From the NCBI GenBank assembly GCA_965262875.1, contig OZ253569.1, forward strand, positions 5,518,001 through 5,582,000: DNA of 64,000 nucleotides, given 5' to 3'. The notes beneath the pieces were generated by a model. That model made no database searches, was not told where the DNA came from, and saw only the letters and a program-made list of their open reading frames with translations. This document shows positions 41,450-50,736 of the stretch, piece by piece. The first letter of the stretch is position 1. Each line of letters starts with the position of its first letter. Source of the DNA: JBALVT01 sp965262875 (GTDB lineage: Bacteria; Pseudomonadota; Gammaproteobacteria; Pseudomonadales; Halieaceae). Position numbers and translations under genes: made by a program.

Positions 41450-41728
41450 TACTGCAAATAGACAGTGGGTCTGTCTTTTGCTATCCTTCGGGCCCTACCT
41501 GTGCGCTTGTAGATCGCCTGAATCTACACCTGAGTACTGGACTAGGTCACGTTGCACCGCTTCATCCAAGATCAATATCCGCGTGAACAGGTATAACCGT
41601 TTGATGACGGGCGGTGTTTGATGTCAGAACCTAAACTGCCAATATAGAGCGCCGAAGGAGGCATTCAGAGACCACTGCTAAATCCGCGTAGCTGCGATAA
41701 AGCCAGAGCTTTAACTCACTCTAAAATC
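41450..41728. other. Intergenic stretch between two IS elements
   Basis: No open reading frame with a recognisable product and no RNA gene was seen here. It probably holds remnants of an older chromosomal region lost between the two insertions. The ISL3 element that follows has no target duplication, which also suggests a deletion at this place. Confidence 0.5.
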
Positions 41729-43048
41729 GGTTCTTCCGAGTTTCCTATGGGTAAAAGCCAAACAATGGTCAAGAATGTGGTACAAGAGTCTTTTTTTATG
41801 GAGATATTCAAATGAAAGATACCGCGTTGTTTACTCAACTTTTGGGGCTTAGCGACCCATGGAAAATCACGGCTATTACCCCGGATCTGACCGACAAATC
41901 AATTACCCTCCAGATAGATTGGCCAAAGGGAACGAAAGGCGCGTGTAGTGTCTGCCATGCCCTTTGTTCGGTTTACGACCATCGTGAGCAACGCACATGG
42001 CGACACCTTGATACGATGCAGTTCAAGACGCAGTTAGTTGCTCAGGTTCCGCGTATTCATTGTAAAGCGCATGGAATCAAAAGCCTGAAAGTACCGTGGG
42101 CAGATACGCAGGCACGCTTTACGCATTTATTTGAGCGTTTCGCTATTGATGTGCTGTCGGCTGCCAGCAACAAGACACAGGCCGCAAAACTACTTGGTCT
42201 GTCGTGGGATGAGGTGCATCATATTCAATCCCGAGCAGTGAAAAGAGGGATGGACAGACGCTCTGTTGAGGAAGTGAAACACCTTGGCATCGATGAAAAA
42301 AGTTTTCGCAAGGGGCAATCCTATGCCAGCCTGCTGTACGATTTGAATGCGTCCAGAGTGCTTGAGGTCGTGGCAGATAGAACGGCGGAATCGGCAACCG
42401 CATTGCTGTCCACGCTTCCAGAACAGCAGCGTAATGAAGTAGCTGCTGTTGCCGTGGATATGTGGGTTCCATTTATGACGGCAGTTGAGGCGACTTTACC
42501 GAACGCCGCTATTGTTCACGACAAGTTTCATATCGTCAGTTATCTTACAAAAATGGTTGACCAAGTCAGGCGCAAAGAAAATAAAACATTAAGAGCCGCC
42601 GGTATCAATGACCTGGTCGGGTCTCGCTATACCTGGTTACGCAATCCCGACAACTGGAGTGAAAAAGATGAAGCCACTTTTTATGGCCTTCAATCAAAGG
42701 GGTTGAAGGTTGCCCGAGCCTGGGCAATCAAAGAGACACTGCTTGACCTGTGGACTTACAGCTACGATAAACCAGCCCGGGCGTTCTTTAAGAAATGGTA
42801 CTGGTGGGCGACACATTCACGTCTAAAGCCGGTCATATCAGTCGCCAAGATGCTAAAGAAACATCTCGACAACATAATGACTTACTTGAAACATCGCATC
42901 ACCAATGCGACCGCAGAAGGATTTAATTCAAAGATTCAGACAATAAAATCGGCTGCCCGAGGATTTAGAAACTTCGAAAACTATCGAGTTTCAATTCTGT
43001 TCCACTGTGGAAAACTCAACCTCTACCCACAGGATTCCCAGTAGAACC
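41729..43048 (+). mobile_element. ISL3-family element, copy A
   Basis: Ends are GGTTCTTCCGAGTTTCC at 41729 and GGGATTCCCAGTAGAACC-type sequence ending at 43048, forming an imperfect inverted repeat of about 29 bp. Flanks (CTAAAATC and CTTAATTG) do not match. Copies C and D of the same element do have 8-bp duplications, so this copy has lost one flank, probably by recombination or deletion. The right end interrupts xdhB. Confidence 0.88.
41812..43044 (+). CDS. ISL3-family transposase, copy A
   Basis: 410 residues. It has a zinc-finger-like N-terminus (CSVCHALCS and IHCKAHG) and an HTH (NKTQAAKLLGLSWDEVHHIQ). The DDE_Tnp_ISL3 core has KHLGIDEKSF (Asp), AVAVDMWVPF (Asp) and ITNATAEGFNSKIQTIKSAARGF (Glu). 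The protein is intact and ends at the element's right terminus. It is nearly identical to copies at 52119 and 59495, so it moved recently. Confidence 0.94.
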   Translation: MKDTALFTQLLGLSDPWKITAITPDLTDKSITLQIDWPKGTKGACSVCHALCSVYDHREQRTWRHLDTMQFKTQLVAQVPRIHCKAHGIKSLKVPWADTQARFTHLFERFAIDVLSAASNKTQAAKLLGLSWDEVHHIQSRAVKRGMDRRSVEEVKHLGIDEKSFRKGQSYASLLYDLNASRVLEVVADRTAESATALLSTLPEQQRNEVAAVAVDMWVPFMTAVEATLPNAAIVHDKFHIVSYLTKMVDQVRRKENKTLRAAGINDLVGSRYTWLRNPDNWSEKDEATFYGLQSKGLKVARAWAIKETLLDLWTYSYDKPARAFFKKWYWWATHSRLKPVISVAKMLKKHLDNIMTYLKHRITNATAEGFNSKIQTIKSAARGFRNFENYRVSILFHCGKLNLYPQDSQ

Positions 43049-44668
43049 CTTAATTGTTCGGGCAGCAGCCTGTGCCGCTTTGCCGTTGATATCCGCCCCG
43101 CTCGAGGCGGCGGTAGCTGAGGCATTCGGAACCTTGCTGGTATCGGAGGCAGTGATCTTGATATTGGAGATGTCAATTTGGAATTCCGAGGCAACTACCT
43201 GAGCAACCTTGGTAAAAAGTCCTTGCCCCATCTCTGTTCCACCGTGATTCAGGTGCACAGTCCCATCTGAGTAAACGTTTAGCAGGGCGCCCGCCTGATT
43301 GAATTGCGATGCAGTAAACGAGATACCGAACTTAACGGGGGTGAACGCAATGCCGCGCCGCAAAATCGGACTGTTCGCGTTGAAATTTCGAATTTCATCA
43401 ACCCGCGTCTCGTAGCAGGAGCTTTCAAGCAATTCGTCCGTAAGTCGATTCAAGATATTGTCGTCAACTGTTTGACCGTATGACGTCGTATTTCGCTCGC
43501 CATCATCGTAGTAGTTCCGGCGTCGGACCGTGACCGGATCTATGTCCAGATATCGTGCGATATCACCAATCGCCGCTTCGATCGCAAACATTCCTTGCGG
43601 ACCACCAAAACCGCGAAACGCAGTATTGGACACCGTGTTCGTTTTACATCGATGGGAGACTACTTTGATGTTCTCTAAGAAATACGCGTTGTCGCAATGG
43701 AACATCGCCCGATCATTGATTGGACCCGACAGATCCGCGGACATTCCGCATCTCGACATGAATACGAACTCGATGTCCGCAATGACACCATCACCCTCAA
43801 AGCCGACATCGTAGTCGATGACGAAATCATGACGCTTGCCGGTCATAACCATGTCGACATCACGATCCAAGCGTAGCTTACAAGGACGACCTGTCCTAAC
43901 CGCCATTAGTGACGCAATACATGCAATTTGACCGGGTTGGCTTTCCTTGCCGCCAAAAGCACCGCCCATGCGTCGGCACTCGACCACTATGTCTTTCGCC
44001 GTCTTTCCAATTGCAGCCGCAACGAGATGCTGGACTTCGCCCGGATGTTGCGTCGAGCTATAGACGAAAATGTCACCACCTTCTTTCGGCAATGCCATCG
44101 CAATATGATCTTCCAAATAGAACTGATCTTGGCCTCCCAACTCCAGTCGACGTTGCAACTGATGCTCGGACGACTTTATTGCCGCAGCGCTATCACCGCG
44201 ACTCAGCGTCTCACTTGGCAAGACAAATGATCCAGCCTGAACCGCCTCAACCGGATCCAGAATCGCCGGTAGTTCGTCATAAACAACGTTGGCCAATCGC
44301 GCCGCTTTTCGTGCTTGATCCACAGTGTTCGCTGCAACTGCGAATATGGCTTGACCGACGTGTTGTACAGTACCGCTTGCGAGAATGGGATCATCGTCGA
44401 GCATTAGACCAAAATTATTTCTACCAAGAATATCTTCTGCGGTGAGAACATCGATTACGCCGTTCGCACGACGAACCGGTTCTAGGTCCAACTCGACGAT
44501 TTGAGCGTGTGGCTTGCTGCTTAAGCCAACCGCCAAATGAAGTAGGTCTTGCGGTTCGGGAATATCGTCAATGTATGTTGCCTCGCCAGTCACATGCAAC
44601 TCGCTGCTGTCGTGTGGGACTGACTGGCCAACTAAGCCAATCGTTTTGTGAAGTACCTTATCGTCCAT
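43049..44668 (-). pseudogene. xdhB: Xanthine dehydrogenase molybdopterin-binding subunit, 3' end lost
   Basis: About 540 residues of XdhB, the large Mo-cofactor subunit that oxidises hypoxanthine and xanthine to urate. Characteristic stretches are GQDQFYLEDHIAMALP, RRMGGAFGGKESQP, NTAFRGFGGPQGMF and HGGTEMGQGLFTKVAQ. The frame is open until the ISL3 end at 43048. Beyond that the last third, with the catalytic glutamate region, is missing, and the ~10 residues ending GNPVGRG are IS sequence. Start is ATG 44668, overlapping xdhA. Confidence 0.9.
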
Positions 44669-46175
44669 AGCCGTATACGTCCGTTGCTATGTTTTGGTTC
44701 GCGACGTCCAGCCAAAAACGATAAAGGAGGTTTTTTGCAATACGCATGCGATATGCCGCTGTCGCACGCATATCGGAAATCGGTGAGAAATCGTCCTCTA
44801 GTGCGGCCATTGCGTGATTTATTGATGTACCGTTCCAACCGCCGCTAACGAGTGCTTTCTCTGCATTCAGAGCACGGCGAGGAACCTCAGCGAGACCGCC
44901 GTATGCGATTCGAATCGTTGAAACATCTTCACCATCGATGTCCATGGCATAGGCACCACATACTGCAGAGATATCTTGGTCGAATCGTTTCGATACCTTG
45001 TAGCTTCGCCGTACTCCTAATTGGCCTGCTAGTGGGATTCGCACTTGTTCAATATACTCGCCACTCGTTAGTACATTCTTCTGATAGCCAACGTAAAATG
45101 AGTCTAGGGGCAATACGCGTCGTGATTCGCCGCGCGACAGTACCAGCTCCGTACCGAGAACAAGAAGCGCTGGCAACGAGTCACCGATCGGCGACCCATT
45201 GGCTACATTGCCACCAATCGTTCCCGCATTGCGTATTGGTGGCGACGCGAATCGTAAAAAGAGATCGTCGAGCTCCGGAAAATGCTCGTTCAATAGCGGC
45301 ATCGCGTCAGTAATTGGTACCGAAGCGCCGAGCACCAGATAGTCTTGGTCAGAATTCGCAGTCGTTAGCTCCAATACCTTACCTGTATATACGACTGTCC
45401 GAAGTATTCTATGTTACTTGGTGACCCAAAGGCCCACATCAGTGCCACCTGCAAGCACAGTTGCATCGGGCTCCTTTTCCAATAGCTCGCCCAGTTCCTG
45501 GGCCGACATCGGCGCGTAAAAACGCCGGCCAGCGTTCTCCATTCGCAATGAGTCCTCGTTCTGCAGCGACTTCAACAGCCGAACTTTCTTCTGTCCCTGC
45601 GGCCCGATGTCCTCATTAGCGGTGTCAGGAAGAGAAACCCAGTCGTGCCCGCAGTCTGCGCTGAGATCATACATTTGTTTCGCAGCTTCAAGGATCGGCC
45701 TATAACCTGTGCAGCGACACAAGTTGCCGGCGACAACATTGTCGATAACGGGGCGGGCCGAATCACGGCTCGATTTATAGTGCGCGAAAAGCGACATTAC
45801 AAAGCCTGGAGTACAGAACCCACACTGCGACCCGTGACAGTCAACCATGGCCTGCTGTACAGGATGAAGCGAATGATTTTGCGAGCGTAAGTTTTCGACG
45901 GTAATTAACTCGCGACCATCGAGCGTAGCCAAAAATTGAATACAGGAATTAATGGCTCGCACCCGTAGCCGTTCTCCGCTTTCATCCAATTCGGCGATCG
46001 CCACTGTGCATGCTCCACAGTCGCCCTCTGCACAACCCTCTTTGCTGCCGCTGCGCTTAACGTCTTCACGCAAATACTGCAGCACGGTGCGCGTTGGATC
46101 GACGTTATGAAGTTCGACAACGTCGCCATCTAGTACGAAGCGGATTGAGTCACGGAATCTACGACGGGGCGACAT
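44658..46175 (-). pseudogene. xdhA: Xanthine dehydrogenase FeS/FAD subunit with one internal stop
   Basis: The N-terminal [2Fe-2S] domains are complete: GCAEGDCGACTVAI, QCGFCTPGFVMSL and AGNLCRCTGYRPILEA. The FAD domain starts (VLAGGTDVGLWVTK) and is interrupted by a TAA at 45416-45414. Reading through gives HRILRTVVYTGKVLEL and the rest of the FAD domain (PIRNAGTIGGNVANGSPIGD) to 44658. The expected codon is probably CAA, so a single C-to-T change explains the lesion. There is no frameshift, and the remaining sequence is well kept. Confidence 0.9.
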
Positions 46176-46378
46176 CTGTCAAGACCCCCTGTACGTTGAG
46201 TAGCTCCACGGCGAAACGAGCAGTGGAATGTGATAGGTCAGTTCGCTCGCCAACGTGAATTGTAAAATTACGTGATCCAAAAAAGGCGGTTTCGAAACGT
46301 CAGTGGGGCCACTTGCGAAGTACTCAGCCATTTGAAACACCAATTGATAGGTACCCGGCCGAAATTCGTCAACATCTA

Positions 46379-47532
46379 GTGTAGGTCGTCATAAATAGTG
46401 TACCATATAGTCTCTTCCCTATATAGAGAGCTTGTCGTGCGTGTTGCAGTAGAAATTGTTTTGTCTGATGACGAAGTTTTGGGTTTGAGTAAGTTATCTA
46501 AATCGCGTTCTGTCTCGGTCCGATTGGCGGAGCGTTCGCGAATTGTTCTTCTGGCCGGCAAGGGCATGACCAATGAAGAGATCGGTTTTGAACTGGGCAT
46601 TACGAGACAGAAAGCGGGCCGCTGGCGAGAACGCTATGCAGACAGTGGAGTCGAAGGCATCAGCCAGGATGCGTATCGGCCAGGGCGAAAACCGAAAATC
46701 AGTTCACGCAAGGTTGCACAGGTGATCAGACTCACGACGCAAGAGACACCGGAAAACGCTACGCATTGGAGCCAGCGTCTCATGGCAGATAAGGCCGGCA
46801 TTAGCATGTCCTCGGTGGGCAGGATATGGAAAAGCCACGGTTTGAAGCCACACCGAATAAATACATTCAAGGTATCGAACGATAAAGAGTTTGCCGAGAA
46901 GTTGGAGGCAATCGTCGGCCTTTACTTATCACCGCCAGAAAATGCCATTGTTTTCAGTTGTGATGAAAAGAGTCAGATACAAGCACTGGATAGAACGCAG
47001 CCGGGCTTGCCGATGAAAAAAGGCAGGGCGGCGACAATGACCCATGACTATAAACGTCATGGCACCACGACCTTGTTTGCGGCATTGAACATCTTGACAG
47101 GGGAAGTGTTAGGTACCTGCGCCGAACGGCATCGCCATCAAGAATGGTTGAAGTTTCTCCGCCCAATAAATAAGTCGACGCCCAAGGATAAAGAGATTCA
47201 TATTATCTGTGACAACTACGCCACACATAAGCACCCGAAGGTAAAAAGCTGGCTGAAATATCACCAGCGATTCCATGTGCACTTTACGCCAACCAGCGCA
47301 TCGTGGTTAAACATGGTGGAGCGGTTTTTTCGGGAGCTAACTGAAAAGCAATTGAAACGAGGTGTCTTTAGCAGTGTGGAAGAACTTGAGCAAACAGTCA
47401 TGGCGTTCATTGAGACTCATAATCAAGCGCCAGCGCCTTATATCTGGACCAAATCCGCGAGTGACATATTGGAGAAAGTGAAGCGTGGCAGAGAGAAACT
47501 TAATAAGTTACAAACTGTTTGACGACCTACAC
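46379..47532 (+). mobile_element. IS630-family element, copy 1
   Basis: The ends GTGTAGGTCGTCA and TGACGACCTACAC-type sequence (46379 and 47532) are flanked by TA on each side, as expected for the IS630/Tc1 group. One transposase gene lies inside. It splits uraH. A second copy with the same ends is at 55517-56664. Confidence 0.93.
46398..47522 (+). CDS. IS630-family transposase, copy 1
   Basis: Up to 374 residues. The start given is GTG 46398; a GTG at 46437 (MRVAVEIVLSDDEV) is a reasonable alternative. HTH region: GMTNEEIGFELGITRQKAGRWRERY. The DDE core has FSCDEKSQIQAL (Asp), IHIICDNYATHKHPK (Asp) and TSASWLNMVERFFRELTE (Glu). It appears intact. It is two codons longer than copy 2 in MADKAGISM. 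Confidence 0.93.
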   Translation: MYHIVSSLYRELVVRVAVEIVLSDDEVLGLSKLSKSRSVSVRLAERSRIVLLAGKGMTNEEIGFELGITRQKAGRWRERYADSGVEGISQDAYRPGRKPKISSRKVAQVIRLTTQETPENATHWSQRLMADKAGISMSSVGRIWKSHGLKPHRINTFKVSNDKEFAEKLEAIVGLYLSPPENAIVFSCDEKSQIQALDRTQPGLPMKKGRAATMTHDYKRHGTTTLFAALNILTGEVLGTCAERHRHQEWLKFLRPINKSTPKDKEIHIICDNYATHKHPKVKSWLKYHQRFHVHFTPTSASWLNMVERFFRELTEKQLKRGVFSSVEELEQTVMAFIETHNQAPAPYIWTKSASDILEKVKRGREKLNKLQTV

Positions 47533-47733
47533 TAGGATAGGTCGATCCGTTCGACCATCACTGTTGCTTATAGCCGTTTTGACTTTGGTAAGCACATCTC
47601 CAACACACATAAGTGTTATTGGAACGCCGTTCGCCGAAGCACCTTTGCTTGTATCCAATATGTGAGTTGTTAGCTTTCCCATTCACCCTCTGCCAAAATG
47701 CCCGACCGATAAAAACGATCACTCAATTCCAGG

Positions 47734-48675
47734 CTACGTAATACTTAGTGCTGCAATCCTTGCCACTTGCACGATGTCATCAACGCTGCACCCTCTTGAC
47801 AGATCCATCCACGGCTTGTTGAGCCCCTGCAAGATCGGACCGATTGCTTGTGCACCACCAATTCTCTCCGCGACTTTGTACGCGATGTTTCCCGATGCCA
47901 GATCGGGAAAAACAACTACATTCGCGTCTCCCTGAATCTCGCTATCGGGAACTTTTTTTGCCGCGATTTCACGTACAAAAGCCGCATCGAACTGGAGCTC
48001 ACCGTCCATAACAAGATCCGGCCTCATTTCCTTTGCGATCCGTAGAGCGGCTCGAACACGATCAACTGAATCACCGCACGCACTCCCTTTAGACGAATAC
48101 GACAGAAACGCGACCTTGCTTCTCATGTTGGTTACTTGTTCGAAGTTATCGGCCGTTCTTATTGCAATAGTCGCTAATTCAGCAGCAGACGGTGACGCCA
48201 CTACCGCGCAATCCGCAAAAAATACTAGGCGCCCGTCGCAGTTCATCAGGAAATAGCTCGACACCAATCCAGACGCATCGACGCCGACCCCCTTGATTCC
48301 GGCGCGAATTACATCGCGCGACGTTGATATCGCTCCACAAACAGCTGCATCAACATACCCGACTCTCAATAGCCACGCTCCGAGATTCAGTGGATCGTAG
48401 TCGGTTAGGCGCTCTTCCGGCAGTCGCCCGCCCTCCGGATTCGACCTAAGGTCGTTCGCTGTGTCCAACCAGTCAGAATAGTCGTCGCGTTCACTAAGAA
48501 TCTCGACCCCAATGTTTTCTATTGGAGGCGACAAGACAATTGGCGTTGCGATTTTTTCGCTCGCCACAATTCGTGCGGCCTCCGTCACTCGATCATCAAG
48601 TTGATCAAGAAAGAGTATTCTGCATCCATCATTGCTTTCGCGAAGTTGGGAAAGGATATCTTTACCCAAATCCAC
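47734..48675 (-). CDS. pta: Phosphate acetyltransferase (Pta-like, short form)
   Basis: 313 residues of the PTA_PTB family, which moves acetyl groups between acetyl phosphate and CoA. Recognisable parts are VDAAVCGAISTSRDVIRAG, a SSYFLMN segment, AFLSYSSKGSACGDSVDRV, MDGELQFDAAFVREIA and NVVVFPDLASGNIAYKVAERIGGAQAIGPILQG. It lacks the N-terminal DRTGG/AAA part of long Pta. Short Pta next to a MocR/TauR regulator is the arrangement of taurine or sulfoacetaldehyde use (Xsc-Pta), but no xsc is in the window. The frame is complete. Confidence 0.85.
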   Translation of the reverse strand: MDLGKDILSQLRESNDGCRILFLDQLDDRVTEAARIVASEKIATPIVLSPPIENIGVEILSERDDYSDWLDTANDLRSNPEGGRLPEERLTDYDPLNLGAWLLRVGYVDAAVCGAISTSRDVIRAGIKGVGVDASGLVSSYFLMNCDGRLVFFADCAVVASPSAAELATIAIRTADNFEQVTNMRSKVAFLSYSSKGSACGDSVDRVRAALRIAKEMRPDLVMDGELQFDAAFVREIAAKKVPDSEIQGDANVVVFPDLASGNIAYKVAERIGGAQAIGPILQGLNKPWMDLSRGCSVDDIVQVARIAALSIT

Positions 48676-48911
48676 GAACTTTGATTCGGCTCTTCATATC
48701 ATCTATGTCCCTAGTAAGGCTCCAGTACGTACAGACTTCGCTTTTCATTTTCGTCGATCGGGGCAACACGTCGAATCGAGATGACGATTCTTCTCAATCT
48801 ACGCAATCCAAAACTCCGCTATCGCTCGACGTATAACTTTGGCACCGAATTACTCCGATAACTGATCAGTGTTAGACTATGTCGATAACGCTGCTGTTGG
48901 TAGGACCAGAC

Positions 48912-50408
48912 ATGAACAATCGATCAAGCCAGCTGATGTGGCATCAGTTGATCAACCTGGATTCAAATGGCCAACAAAGTCTCCAGATGCAACTACGTAC
49001 TGAAATGACTCGGGCAATTCTCGATGGTCGCGTCAGTCTCGACGTGGCCCTCCCGTCCAATCGCGATTTGGCGAAACAGCTGAGTGTTTCTCGCAATACG
49101 GTTGTATTGGCATACCAAAAGTTGATCGACGACGGTTACCTAATTAATAAGGAGCGGCAAGGGTATTTTGTGAACCCGTCCATTGTCGAATCAACACCAA
49201 TAGCGGCGCCATTACGCGCAACTAGCAGTGATGTCGCGGCACCTGACTGGTCGCGAAAGATTCGAATTGATCTAGCTAACCAACGCAATATCAAAAAACC
49301 CGGCAACTGGTCTTCGTTTGAGTATCCTTTCGTTTACGGCCAGTCGGACCCATCTTTATTTCCAATCGCCGATTGGCGAGAATGTCTGCGGGAGTCACAT
49401 AGTCACTACCTAATAGGCGAAGAGAGCTTCGACTATGTCGATCAGGATGACAGCGTGCTAGTTGAAGAGTTGTGTTCTCGAGTATTACCAAGAAGAGGAA
49501 TTTGGACCACACCGGACAACATTCTGATCACTATGGGAACGCAGAATGCCTTGTTTCTCACTGCTCACTTATTATTGGATCGTGATTCGAAAATCACTTT
49601 GGAAAATCCCGGTTATCCCGACATCCGAAATTTAATCCAATTGCAGACTCAAAACATTCACCTGCAAGACGTCGACTATAGCGGCATGCTCGTGGATAAT
49701 ACGTTAAATGACAGCGATGTAGTCTACGTCACACCGAGTCATCAATCTCCGACCATGGCTACTATGCCGCTCGATCGCCGCGAAGATTTACTCCAGCTTG
49801 CCGTTGAGAACGACTTTGTTGTTATTGAAGACGACTACGAGCCAGAATCAAACTACGTACGAGAACCGCTTCCTGCTTTGAAGAGCATTGATTCCAGCGA
49901 TCGCGTAATCTATTGCGGCAGCTTTTCCAAGTCCTTGGCACCTGGGTTACGGCTCGGCTATCTGGTTGCCAATGAACAATTTATAAAACAAGCCAGAATG
50001 CTTCGGCGACTACATTTGCGACACCCGCCGCCTCTGATGCAGCGAACCGTTGCTTTGTTCTTACAATTGGGGCACTACGACTCTCACGTTCGTCGCTTAC
50101 ATCAAGTCTATCGACAACGTTGGGAAATCATGGGAGAAGCGCTGGAGCGATATCTGCCAGGCAGCACAGAGATCCCCGAATTCGGCGGCTCCGCATACTG
50201 GATTTGTGGCCCGCAATCTCTCGATTCACGAAAATTGGCTGCATCCTGTGCCCAACTCGGGATCCTAATTGAACCCGGCGACGTACATTTTGGACAAGTC
50301 GATCCGCCACTTAACTTTTTCCGTCTCGGTCTAACCTCGATCAAGAACGACAAAATTGATACTGGAATTCGTAAAATATCGGAATGTTTGGCCAGCCTGA
50401 TCAACTAG
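48912..50408 (+). CDS. MocR-family transcriptional regulator (TauR-like)
   Basis: About 498 residues. It has an N-terminal GntR-type winged helix (SLDVALPSNRDLAKQLSVSRNTVVLAYQKLIDDGYL) and a fold-type-I aminotransferase domain that binds PLP; the lysine is in YCGSFSKSLAPGLRLGYLV. ATG 48912 is chosen; an upstream ATG at 48879 is possible. It is divergent from the pta gene with a gap of about 240 bases that must hold the operator. TauR of Rhodobacter has this layout and activates taurine genes. That role here is inference from the neighbour. Confidence 0.88.
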   Translation: MNNRSSQLMWHQLINLDSNGQQSLQMQLRTEMTRAILDGRVSLDVALPSNRDLAKQLSVSRNTVVLAYQKLIDDGYLINKERQGYFVNPSIVESTPIAAPLRATSSDVAAPDWSRKIRIDLANQRNIKKPGNWSSFEYPFVYGQSDPSLFPIADWRECLRESHSHYLIGEESFDYVDQDDSVLVEELCSRVLPRRGIWTTPDNILITMGTQNALFLTAHLLLDRDSKITLENPGYPDIRNLIQLQTQNIHLQDVDYSGMLVDNTLNDSDVVYVTPSHQSPTMATMPLDRREDLLQLAVENDFVVIEDDYEPESNYVREPLPALKSIDSSDRVIYCGSFSKSLAPGLRLGYLVANEQFIKQARMLRRLHLRHPPPLMQRTVALFLQLGHYDSHVRRLHQVYRQRWEIMGEALERYLPGSTEIPEFGGSAYWICGPQSLDSRKLAASCAQLGILIEPGDVHFGQVDPPLNFFRLGLTSIKNDKIDTGIRKISECLASLIN

Positions 50409-50542
50409 TCGGCCGGGCGAACCACGTCGCCCAGTACATTCGCTATCTCGCCGGAACGGTGCAGTTCATTCTTCGACCGTTGAAACTGCCGCATACTCAT
50501 TTAGTTTCGCGATGTACCCTCTTTTCGATTCGTCGGACATCC
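50409..50542 (-). pseudogene. C-terminal remnant of an unidentified gene
   Basis: On the minus strand, from the ISL3 fragment edge, a short frame reads MSDESKRGYIAKLNEYAAVSTVEE and stops near 50479. It looks like the natural end of a longer protein cut off by the ISL3 fragment, but no family can be assigned from so few residues. Confidence 0.35.
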
Positions 50543-50736
50543 AAAGAAACATCTCGACAACATAATGACTTACTTGAAACATCGCATCACCAATGCGACC
50601 GCAGAAGGATTTAATTCAAAGATTCAGACAATAAAATCGGCTGCCCGAGGATTTAGAAACTTCGAAAACTATCGAGTTTCAATTCTGTTCCACTGTGGAA
50701 AACTCAACCTCTACCCACAGGATTCCCAGTAGAACC
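50543..50736 (+). mobile_element. ISL3-family element fragment (right end only)
   Basis: About 194 bp matching the last part of the ISL3 elements, from AAAGAAACATCTCGAC to the terminal CAGTAGAACC. It encodes the C-terminal ~60 residues of the transposase. Everything to its left is missing. It forms the junction between the regulator region and the truncated RND pump gene, so it marks a deletion or rearrangement between ISL3 copies. Confidence 0.92.

Larger units (their letters stand above)
46179..47682 (-). pseudogene. uraH: 5-hydroxyisourate hydrolase (transthyretin-like), split by IS630
   Basis: HIUase hydrolyses 5-hydroxyisourate, the product of urate oxidation. The N-terminal half at 47682-47535 starts MGKLTTHILDTSKGASANGVP and includes SNSDGRTDRPIL. 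The C-terminal half at 46376-46179 reads LDVDEFRPGTYQLVFQMAEYF and ends with the family tail PWSYSTYRGS. The two join in frame when the IS630 element (46379-47532) and one TA are removed. It lies directly ahead of xdhA, three bases from its start. It is too short, once split, to appear as a normal ORF. Confidence 0.9.

Noticed and set aside
50679..50736. C-terminal tail LLGILWVEVEFSTVEQN on the RND frame
   Set aside because: It is translated ISL3 end sequence; the same tail appears wherever this IS end is read backwards (for example near 43048 and 59520).
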